A stretch of 64,000 nt of DNA from Platanthera guangdongensis (taxonomy: Eukaryota > Streptophyta > Magnoliopsida > Asparagales > Orchidaceae), in the NCBI GenBank assembly GCA_039583875.1, contig CM077155.1, forward strand, positions 11,945,046-12,009,045, written 5' to 3'. This document shows positions 55,620 through 64,000 of the stretch, piece after piece (within the stretch, counting starts at the first letter, position 1; the number at the start of each line of letters is the position of its first letter). The position numbers and the translations under genes are program-made. Under the pieces are notes generated by a model. The model had not been told where the DNA came from, did no database searches, and saw only the letters and a list, made by a program, of their open reading frames with translations.

Positions 55620-56360
55620 ACAGCACTTTAAGTTAAAATTGTCGAGTTTACTTCCATTACTTGACAAATCGTCGAGTGGCATCGAGTGCAGTCAACGCAC
55701 TCGACTCATACAACCTCAGAATAACACTAAGTAAAAAGCGTTGAGTTTACTTACCCTTACTCGATGAATCGTCGAATGGCGCTGAGTGCACTAAACGCAC
55801 TCGACGCCTATACCATCCAAAATATTTCTAAGTCAAAAGCGTTGAGTGCGTTGAGACCACTCAATGTTGTGTTGACTCCACTCAACGTCAACAACATTCC
55901 ACAGTTTCTAAGTAAAAAGCGTTGAGTGTGTTGATACCACTCAACACCGCGTTGACTTCACTCAACGCCAATAGCATCCAAAATGGATCTAAGTTAAAAG
56001 CGTTGAGTGGCATTGAGACCACTCAACGCCGCATTGACTTCACTCAACACCAAAACTTCCAGAAAATATTCTAAGTCAAATACGATGAGTGGTGCTGAGT
56101 CCACTCAACGCCTCAGCTTAATCCGTTGAATGGCATTGAGTGGTGTTGAGTCCACTCAGCGCCTCAGCTTTTTCATTGAATGGAATTGAGTGGTGTTGAG
56201 TCCACTCAATGTCTCAGCTTATTCATCAAACGACATTGAGTGGTGTTGAGTCCACTCAACGCCTTAGCTTATTCGTCGAATGGAGTTGAGTGCTGTTGAG
56301 TCCACTCAACGCCATGAGTCCAGAAAATATTCTATGTAACATCTACTCTATTCGTCGACT
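55620..56360 (-). repeat. Array of CACTCAACGC / GTTGAGTGG units in the H LTR
   Basis: GTTGAGTGG and its complement CCACTCAAC recur about 20 times with a spacing of 20-60 bp, framed by AGTAAAAGCGTTGAGTG. Toward both edges the motif grades into CTCGAC/GTCGAG. The array lies upstream of the TATA box. Confidence 0.88.
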
Positions 56361-57835
56361 CCAGTCGACTCACTCGATGCTTCCCGAGCCTGAGTCAATT
56401 CTTTTGACTCAAAATGCACGCGAGGGGCCTAGCGTGAAACAGGACATTACAAATCCTATAAATAAAATAAAAGATTTCATCACTGAAATCAGGCTAAGGC
56501 TGTGGGGGAAATATAACATGAAAAATATAATAAAATTTTAAACTTACCTTGGGAAAACAACTCTGGGTAGCGCTTTTGCATCAAGTCCACCGGCTCCCAA
56601 GTGTATTCTTCTTTCCCGTGATTAGACCATTGGACAATTATCAATGGTACACTTTTCCACCACATGCTCCTTTTCTCGGTGTCCACTATCTGCACCGGCT
56701 CTAGGCGGACAGATATATCAGTTTCCACTGCTCCATCTACAGTGGGGACATATTGTTCAGGCTGTAGTAGTGCCTTCTAGAGAGATGACACATGGAAGAC
56801 GTTGTGCAAATTTTCCATCTCTGGTGGTAGCTCCAGCCGATAGTCCAAAGGGCACATTCTCTCCAATATAGCATAGGGCCCCATATATCTCGGGCTGCGC
56901 TTCTTCATACCACGCACTCGAGACACTCCATGCATTGGCCCGATCTTCAAGAATACCTTGTCACCCACTTGAAATTCTACCATCCGATGTTTCACATTAT
57001 AGTACTTTGCTTGTCGACTTTGAGCCTCACTCAGGCAGTCTTGTATCTATCTAACAAGTGCATCGATGTCGTCAATGTACTCTATCCCCAATACCTTTGA
57101 GTCTTCATCCTGCACCCATGACAATGGAGTTCTACACCTTCTTCCATAAAGTACTTCGTGGGGAGTCATCCTAATGCTAGCTTGGTGGCTATTGTTGTAT
57201 GAAAATTCTACCAGTGGTAAGAGCCTTTCCCACAGTTCTCCTCTATCCAATACACACAGTCTCAAAAGATCCTCCATTGTCCTGATGGTCCTCTCAGACT
57301 GACCATCCGTCTATAGATGAAAAGCTGTGCTGAACGTAATACGAGAGCCTAGATATGTTTGTACTGTCTTCCACTCCTTGGAGGTAAAACGACCATCATG
57401 ATTTGAGATTATTGCCTTAGGCACACTATGGTACCGTACAAATTGCTCCACAAAGAGATGCACTAAGACATCCACATGTGTCCCCTTCTTCATAGGGATG
57501 AATCTGGCCACCTTTGTCAGGCGATCTTGTTGGGTATATTGGAAATAATGTACTTGATTTGAAGAAGCTCTTTCAACTCAATGATATACACAACTTTGTA
57601 TTTGATGTATGTTTCAGTTTTTGCATGCAGGTTAGTCTATGTCATATTGATTGGACAGGTGTTCCAAGTGACATTGACAGGTGGAATCATAGAAGCTGAC
57701 TGAAAAGACAGTAAATAAAATTTACTATGTACACAGATGTCGAGTGTAGCCAGTTCACTCAACGACATACAACTAAAAGTGCCGAATGAAGTCAGGACAG
57801 TCGACGCCTAGCAAGTTGTAGTACAGAAAAATGGC

Positions 57836-58345
57836 TAAGTACAAAAGTGTCAACACACTTCAACTATGTCGACACCTTTGCAGGAGATGTGTCGAGACAA
57901 GTCAGTTATGTCGACACCTTGAAGATCAAGTAAGCTGTGTTGAGACAATTCAGTTATCTCGACACCTTGAAGTTTCGAGACAGCAGTGTCGAGACAAGTT
58001 AGTTATCTCGACACCTTGAAGTTTAAGTCAGTAGTGTCGAGTCAGCAGTGTCGAGACAAGTCAAATATCTCGATACCTTAAAGCTTAGGACAGTAGTGTC
58101 GAGATAATACAGCTGTCTCGACACAATGTAGAGCTGAAGGGAAGACTTAAAGATGTCGACATCCAGCAGACAGTAGTGTCGAGACTATTCAACTGTCTCG
58201 ACACAGTGAAGACTTAAAAATGTTGACACCAGCAGACAGTTGTGTCGAGACTATTAAGATGTCTCGACACATTGCAGTTTACACAAAGTATTATAGTGTC
58301 AAGACACTTAGGACATCTCGACACTTATGATTCTGAAGATGTATA
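57836..58345 (+). repeat. Array of TGTCTCGACAC / TGTCGAGACA units in LTR G
   Basis: Pairs of GTGTCGAGACA and TGTCTCGACAC alternate with spacers of 10-25 bp, so neighbouring units are inverted repeats. This is related to, but distinct from, the GTGTCGACAC of element B. Confidence 0.9.
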
Positions 58346-58493
58346 GAGTCAACACAGAAGTGTCAAGTCAAGTCAGAAATGTCACATCAGCTACCGTAAC
58401 GTGATATCTCATTAGAATCTGTTTGAAGGATAACTTGAAGCATGATGGCGTAATGATGACATCATCAATCAGTTGCCAGCAACCCGTGAAGGC

Positions 58494-58505
58494 TGTAAAT
58501 AGAGG
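58494..58505 (+). promoter_or_regulatory. TATA-like box of LTR G
   Basis: GTAAATAGAGG lies about 150 bp after the array. It is weaker than the other boxes. Confidence 0.4.
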
Positions 58506-61500
58506 GGTTGTCTACACAGAATGCAACAATCAAAATCATCACTTAATCAATCATTTTTCTCTAAGTCAGAGGAGGGTGACAACCCCAAGAAGAAGGAAGA
58601 TGAAGGTCTTCAAGAAAATCTTCAGATCCTTTCATCGAGTTGATCAGAAGATTAAGGTGGATCTATTCTACAAGTTTTTCAAGGAAATCAAGCCGATCAA
58701 CATCAAGAACTTGACGATCCATGGAAGAATCATTTCAGCCAGCTTGCTTTTCAAGAATCTATTCTGTGCTTCTAAATTGAAGAATCTGAATTCTCAGATA
58801 AGTCAAATTACAGAATTGTTGTTTTCTGAGTTTATTATTCTTATTTAACTTTTAATTTTGTAAGATTTATTTGAGATCTAAGTGGGTAGGAGATAAATTC
58901 TCTGAGTTGTAAGCCTGATTTATGAAGGCTGAGGTAGTGTTCTTGAGGGACTTGAGGTAGGTGATTTGAGTGGGATCATTGAGGTGTAAGCCTGTATTAT
59001 AAAGGTTGAGATAGGGTTGTTGAGGGACCTGAGGTAGGAGATTGGGTGAATCTCTAAGGCAGGACCTGTTGGTCTGAGTGTAGGTTTCTTAATAAAAACT
59101 TAGCTTGTAAGAACTATTGATCTGAGTTGAAGAGGAGGAGATATAACCTTATCTAACACATTGCTAGTGAGGAAGAAGGGGGAAAGTGGATGTATCCTAA
59201 ATAGGGGAACCACTATAAAATTTCTGTGTACTGTGGATTGCTTGTGATGTGCTCTGTGGATTGCATGTGATGTGTTCTTTTGAAGTTTTTTAAGTATCTG
59301 CTGAACATATAATATAAGTGACAAAAAATTTTAAAGACACTCATTCACCCTCCCTCTAGGTGATTAACTACCCAAAAAGTTATCTTTCAAATCCATGATT
59401 ACCCAAACTAAATTGTTCCCAGAGCACGAGAGAGGCAACCCATGAACAAAGTCCATGGAGATATCCTCGAACTTCTACTCAGGTATGGGCAATGACTGTA
59501 ATAATCCTCCGGGGATCTTGCACTCCACCTTCACCTTTTGACAAGCCTCACAGTGCATAACATAATACTTGATAGCTTTCTTCATTCCTGACCAAAACAT
59601 GGTCTTCCGCAAGTCACTATACATCTTAGAAATCTCGGGATGCACCGAATACTTGGAGCGATGTGCTTCTCTCAATATATCTTCCCGGATTTACCCGCCC
59701 TTGGGAATGTAGAGTAGGCCATGGAAATGAACAAGGCCGTCCTTTAGCGTATACTCTTTAGCAGATCCATCTTCAATTGACTTAATCACTAGGGCCAGAG
59801 CAGCATGCTTCCCTTGCTCTGCCCAGATCCGATCTCGAATATCACAAACTATACTCATTGCAGATAGGTACTCAATATACTCTTCAGAATGATCTTTAAA
59901 CACCAGCGTGATCTCAATCTCCTCGAGCATTCGAGCTAATTCCATACTCATCAACCGAGACTCAGGGCTTGATTCTGGTACCTTTCTACTCAAAGATGAC
60001 TACGAAGTTTGCTTTTCCTGGGTGGTTGTTCAAGGTAAACTCATAATCACACAAAACTTCTAACCACCGCCACTATTTCATATTCAACTCCTTTTGAGTA
60101 TGAACATACTTTAGATTCTTATGGTCTGAGAATATCTCGCAGTGGACACCATATAGATAGTGCCTCCAAACTTTCAAGGCGAACACCACTGCCCCCAATT
60201 CCAAATGATGAACTGGGTAATTGGCTTCATGCTTCTTCAGTTACCTCAAATCATAAGTAATCACATGCCCATGCTGCATCAATACTGCTCCCATCCCTTG
60301 ATATGACGCATCTGTATAAACTTGAAATCCTTCCTTCCCAGATGGAAGGGCTAGGACAGATGCGGTGGTCAGTCTATCTTTCAGCTCTTGTAATGCAGCT
60401 TCACACTGGGGTGTTGTCACAACTCGCATTTTTCACCGCCAAATAAGTATATCAGAGTAAGGGAAAAATGCACGTCATGATGCCACATCAGCAGGGGATA
60501 ACTGCTGACGCTCAAGAAAAACTCCTACTTAACCATGAAGAAAGGTTCTTTAAGTTATTCAGAGTTAAAGTCAATTTAAGTATAGTAGATAGCCGTATCC
60601 CTCAGCTTAGTGGATCATCTAGTGCACAAGAAAAGTAGTTAAACGCTCCAAAAAATACTTCTTTTATCGGATTCGACATCCTACAAGAGCTTAGAGGTTC
60701 CTAAAGGACACCTCAAGGTATGAAAGTTCTAAGTTTATAATAGCAATAAAAGTAGATTTGTACGGTCGTTAAATATATTGAGTTAACATTCTAAAAGCGT
60801 GCAATGCATGAGGTTATATTAATAGTTTTATTTTATACTTGAAAATACCTACCATGCATTCCTAGCATAAAACATCCCAGAGAGCAAGTAATCCACATCC
60901 ACAGAAAGAAAACTAAACAACTAGCAAGTATCCAAAAAATAGCAATCTTGTGGGCATCAACAAACTGACACAAACTCACATACAATAAAGTATGTCTGAA
61001 CCAATAAGACAAAATAAACAACAATCTACCTCGCTAAGATGAGGCAACAACCACAACCCACACTACTGCTCAAGCACTCGAAAAACTAGCACCGAACTCA
61101 GCTACAGCTCTGAACCTGAGGCATTCCAAAGATAGAACACCTCAGCAAGAAAGTACAAGTAATGGCGGAAAGTAAGCCAAAAGTAAACAAAGTCGATAGG
61201 TACCAACCCAAAACCAAAGAAAAATACTTAATTAAAGTACAGTAGAAATGTACAAAAGCCAAAGGAAACACTTACGTGAAGTGTCATGTACCACAAAAGC
61301 ACCCCAAATGCACAAGACTATAAAGGCAAAAAGGGTCATGATTAAATCATCTGGAAAAAGAACAAACCCCTACTAGCCTCTTGTGGTCAACTCCACCAAA
61401 CAATCCAAACGGGCAGGGGGGGTCAACTCAACTGGACACAACCCCCAAAGACAATTATCCGTCTAAATGCGGGGGAGACTAAATACTTCACCATTAACCG

Positions 61501-62308
61501 CAAATGCCCCAAACACCCGGTAGAGTTCCATGAGATACTAATAAAGGAAACAATCACTATGGAGGTGGTTTCATCCACTAACTCCCACAATCAAGAAAAC
61601 CCAACAAAAAAAATATATCTCAGGACTTGGCATATCAGATTCTACTAGACATTTCTAGATTAAGAAGCCGTTGATCAATCCCAGAAAATATTTCACAGTC
61701 CTAAACAACTCTTATCACATCCTACATAAAAGTTAGGAATAATTAAAGCCAACAATTAAACATTTCCATCAAATCACTACAACGCTACAAAATTGAATCA
61801 TCATGACAAAAACTAATAACGCAAGTGGATTCAAAGGAAAACTTTAATATATCAACAAATTGAAATGACAACAGTATAGAAAGATTAAATAAAATGAGGT
61901 TAACAACATATCATCAAGGTTAGGAAGAAGAGAGAAAAGGAAACAAAGGATTAAAACCACCACTTGCATTGGTTTTATAGGAAAAATTCTCTAAACCACT
62001 CCACGTCGCAGATCGGGGCAAAAGAAGATGGAAGGAGTCGAAATCAGAACAGGAATGGCCAAAATATATGTTAGGGACAAAAACCCTAACGAGAAAACTC
62101 AAGAAATGGGGAAAGTTTTACCATGATGGCGTAGCTCTCGACGAGAGATTTCCGGATCTATATTTGGTTGAAGATTTCGAGCACTGGAGCACCGTCGGCG
62201 GCCGGCGGAAGAATCACGAAAAAAATCCCTCTCTCTCTCTCTCACGCCGCTTTGGTTCAGAAGATGAACAGGAATTCGGTCCAAAGTGAAGGAGGATAAA
62301 GAAGATAA

Positions 62309-62323
62309 GTATATATATATACT
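62309..62323 (-). promoter_or_regulatory. TATA box of LTR I
   Basis: AGTATATATATATACT lies about 85 bp downstream of the GTTCTCGAGAAC array on the minus strand. Confidence 0.6.
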
Positions 62324-62404
62324 AATGGTATTATTAGGTTAATCAGTATTTAAGCAAAACAAACCGGGATCGGGTGAACCGGACAACTCGAGAAGAGGTA
62401 AGGG

Positions 62405-62770
62405 GGGTTCTCGAGAACATCAGACAGTTCTCGAGAACTAGAAGGTAGTTTTTGGGATCAGCATACAGTTTTAGAGAACTAGAAGGCAATTCTTGAGAAG
62501 AGCGGATAGTTCTCGAGAAGTAGAAGGCAGTTCTCGAGAACAACAAACAGTTCATGAGAACTAGAAGACAGTTCTCGAGAACAACAAACAGTTCTCGAGA
62601 ACTAGAAGGAAGTTCTTGAGAACAGCAATGACATCTCAAAAACAAAGAACCACCCCTATAGAATAGAAGGTATCTCGAGAACAGAAAGTAGTTCTCGAGA
62701 ACAGAAGGACAACTCTCGCGAAAGAAAGACCGTTCTCGAGTACAACAAGTCTTCTCGAAAACAAGCTCTC
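62405..62770 (-). repeat. Palindromic array GTTCTCGAGAAC in LTR I
   Basis: About 14 copies of the 12-bp perfect palindrome GTTCTCGAGAAC or variants occur in a unit with AGTTCTCGAGAACTAGAAGG, spaced about 20-35 bp. Confidence 0.93.
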
Positions 62771-62825
62771 GACTACATGGAGAAACACTTCTCGGAAACA
62801 AGCAGGAAGGAAAAAAAATCATCTT

Positions 62826-63020
62826 GACGCATCGTTGAGCTCAGCTCGACGCTTCGTCGAGCTCCGCTCGACGATCGTCGAACACAAGGAAAACTCGATC
62901 GACGAATTTAGTTCGAAATTCGTCGAACGCAACCCAGTTCAACGATTTCTGCACAGATTTCGTCGAACTCAAAACCCAGAACAGCCCGACTCATAGCCGA
63001 GCCCAGCTCGAGCTCCGCTC
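62826..63020 (-). repeat. Second palindromic array CGTCGAGC/GCTCGACG in LTR I
   Basis: GCTCGACGA and TCGTCGAGC/TCGTCGAAC half-sites are repeated, for example GCTCGACGCTTCGTCGAGC. It lies immediately upstream of the GTTCTCGAGAAC array in the same U3. Confidence 0.88.
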
Positions 63021-63703
63021 GACGATTGTCGACCTCCAATCGACACCTTGCCAAACACCAGGTAGCATCATAAAACTGCACCACCCGCCTCAGGTCGACG
63101 AAAACCTACCCAAAGGAGGGCTTCCTGAGAATCAAAGCAACCTAAGGCTTAAAGTAATTAAAATAATTTTTTTCACCTTCAGAATAGTTTGACAAGGAAG
63201 GTAGGAGTTTTAAACAGAGCACAAATGCACATTGAATTTTAACAAATTTAACGGCGAAGACTACCCGAGAATTCGACGTACCATTCTTGAGACTCAATCA
63301 TCACCTGCTCTCACAAGCAAGGAAATCACCACAAGGGTCCAAACACGCGCCGAGACTCCAAGATGCTCGGATCATAACAAAACTAGACAAGACCAAGGTC
63401 TCAAAAACCTCATCCTTTAAATCAAGGAAAACATCCAATCCCAACTGGATTCCCATAATATGGTCAATCAGACCCAATAGACGCGAAAACGCACGAACGG
63501 TGCAGCGCCGACATTAAAACGAAAGAGGGTAACGCCCTGACGTCAAATTATGACGTCGACAAACCAAATAATGACATCAGAAAAATTAGGGGCGTTACAG
63601 TCACACCCCTAAAAAGAAGTTTCGTCTCGAAACTTTAACACAACTTTAAAACCAAACAGAAACAAAACCCAATTATTATCAAAATCTTGAAGACATACCT
63701 GAA

Positions 63704-64000
63704 CTAAGGGAAAAGATGCGGATGAGATTCTCTCATCACCGACTCCAATTCCCAAATCGCATTCTTGACGTCTTGATTTCTCTAGAGAACTTTAAGCATG
63801 GGGATGATCTTTCTCCGCAACACTCGATCTTGAGAATCCAGAATACGAACATGTTCTTCCACATACATAAGGTTGGGCTGAATCTGGGGCACCGAGTCGA
63901 GGTCTTGACGATCATTACAAAAACACTTCCACAACTTGCTCAAATGGAACACATTATGGACACCAGGGAAGGTAGCAGGCAACTGCAGCCTATAAGCTGA
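63704..64000 (-). pseudogene. pol: pol C-terminus of gypsy element I
   Basis: This is the last about 99 codons of an integrase C-terminus: LPATFPGVHNVFHLSKLWKC, then HVRILDSQDRVLRRKIIPML and KVL. A chromodomain-like tail follows, with WELESVMRESHPHLFP ending at the TAG 63704-63706. A TAG replaces the usual Trp directly after KVL (near 63782), so this copy is interrupted. Between 63600 and 63703 there is untranslated sequence with AGGGGTGTGAC, a plausible polypurine tract, beside the LTR. Confidence 0.8.

Larger units (their letters stand above)
39406..56451 (-). repeat. 3' LTR of element H, split by E and B
   Basis: The pieces are 39406 to about 40772 and about 55000 to 56451, together about 2.8 kb, similar to the 3.2-kb LTR of I. 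U3 holds a palindromic array at about 55620-56360, with a TATA box at 55358-55368. The ends TGTAATGTCC and GGTCTTACA are plausible LTR termini. Other parts match fragment N (11165-12790). No clear target duplication can be tested because the 5' end is missing. Confidence 0.65.
57528..59389 (+). repeat. SIRE-type solo LTR G inside the H integrase gene
   Basis: The solo LTR is 1862 bp, starting TGTTGGGTATATTGG and ending ATCTTTCA. It is flanked by gatct (57523-57527) and aatcc (59390-59394), each one base from a shared gatcc, so the target duplication has decayed. The interrupted integrase codons read VIMD...RLTKVARF across it. It has an array at 57836-58345, a TATA-like TAAATAG at 58495-58503 and the conserved U5 block GGGGAACCACTATAAAA near 59206. 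A 141-codon frame at 58423-58848 lies in the R region and is not recognised. Confidence 0.9.
39406..60414 (-). mobile_element. Chromovirus-like gypsy element H, interrupted by E/B and G
   Basis: This Ty3/gypsy element on the minus strand is seen from RNase H to the end of its 3' LTR. Its pol pieces lie at 60414-59390 and 57527-56489, separated by solo LTR G. Its 3' LTR runs from 56451 (TGTAATGTCC) to 39406 (ends GGTCTTACA) and is interrupted by LTR E plus element B. Its 5' part is cut off at 60414 by the LTR of element I. The pol C-terminus carries a chromodomain-like WSNHGKEEYTWEP block, which places it among Tekay-type chromoviruses. Confidence 0.75.
56489..60414 (-). pseudogene. pol: pol of gypsy element H, split by G and multiply broken
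   Basis: From high to low coordinate the pieces are RNase H (60414-60241, LKDRLTTASVLALPSGKEGF; YTDASYQGMGAVL), a linker, the integrase zinc finger (59675-59475, HRSKYSVHPE; HCEACQKVK), then after solo LTR G the integrase core (57527-57311, VARFIPMKKGTHVDVLVHLF; DGRFTSKEW). The C-terminal part follows (57277-56777, EFSYNNSHQASIRMTPHEVL; YMGPYAIL; HNVFHVSSL) with a chromodomain-like tail (56728-56530, IVQWSNHGKEEYTWEPVDLM). Stops interrupt it, for example in RNase H, after LPIPE (59475) and at 57311-57313 (FHL-stop-TDGQSER). Reverse transcriptase lies upstream of 60414 and is absent here. Confidence 0.85.
60415..63599 (-). repeat. 3' LTR of gypsy element I, 3185 bp
   Basis: In element orientation it starts at 63599 with TGTAACGCCCCTAATTTTTC and ends at 60415 with GCGAGTTGTGACA. 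U3 holds two different palindromic arrays (62826-63020 and 62405-62770). A TATA run lies at 62309-62323. About 1.9 kb of R/U5 without coding signal follows (60415-62300). The left edge is set by the point where the H RNase H frame begins (TPQCEAAL). Confidence 0.8.
60415..64000 (-). mobile_element. Gypsy element I, 3' end only
   Basis: The 3' LTR (60415-63599) and the end of pol (63704 to the window end) of a Ty3/gypsy element on the minus strand. It was inserted into the RNase H region of H in the same orientation. The rest lies beyond 64000. Confidence 0.8.

Noticed and set aside
58423..58848. 141-codon frame in solo LTR G as a gene
   Set aside because: It lies wholly in the transcribed leader part of the LTR, lacks any recognisable domain and has no counterpart in the other LTRs.
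62068..62289. 73-codon plus-strand frame near the TATA box of LTR I
   Set aside because: It is antisense to the R region of the LTR and overlaps a CT microsatellite. No evidence of a gene.

Overview
The window is plant nuclear DNA, most likely from a flowering plant with a repeat-rich genome. It is built almost entirely from LTR retrotransposons, nested in one another, plus two small DNA elements. I found no host protein gene, rRNA or tRNA gene. The species cannot be fixed from the sequence. The evidence for a plant is Ty1/copia elements of SIRE type with initiator-Met primer sites, Ty3/gypsy elements of chromovirus and Tat type, and a Tourist-like MITE flanked by TTA.

Layout. 1-1831 and 11001-11164 are two pieces of a gypsy-like LTR (L), split by a complete SIRE-type copia element A (1832-11000, minus strand, target duplication ttacc). 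11165-13190 is a gypsy LTR piece (N) related to element H. 13220-18590 is a decayed Tat-type gypsy element K (minus strand) with gag and protease remnants, a tandem repeat, an antisense coiled-coil pseudogene and a GC-rich 5' LTR, but no reverse transcriptase. 18591-19591 is AT-rich with short tandem repeats. 19592-21082 is a TTA-flanked DNA element filled with a fold-back repeat array, and 21120-21249 is a clean 130-bp Tourist-like MITE. 21980-38583 is copia element D (minus strand), whose 3' LTR holds a young SIRE-type element C (23054-32200, plus strand, target duplication ggcac). 38584-39405 is a GC-rich piece (M) resembling the LTR of K. From 39406 runs a chromovirus-like gypsy element H (minus strand). 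Its 3' LTR is interrupted by a SIRE-type LTR E, which is itself interrupted by a complete 12.3-kb SIRE-type element B (41804-54126, target duplication gggcc). The pol of H is interrupted by a solo LTR G (57528-59389) and is cut off at 60414 by the 3.2-kb LTR of another gypsy element, I, which runs off the window end.

Two observations stand out. First, nearly every LTR here, from at least six different families, carries its own array of short palindromic, usually CpG-containing motifs, commonly just upstream of a TATA box. The motif differs between families, and the copy number differs even between the two LTRs of one element. Second, element B carries a third, roughly 940-codon reading frame after pol. 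That frame seems to have its own promoter: an internal copy of the same GTGTCGACAC array used in the B LTRs, a consensus TATA box and a short CT-rich leader ending at its ATG.

Working order inferred from nesting: C is younger than D; B is younger than E, which is younger than H; G and I are younger than H; A is younger than L. Almost all coding regions are broken by nonsense or frameshift changes. The gag of C is the only long retrotransposon gene that is intact.
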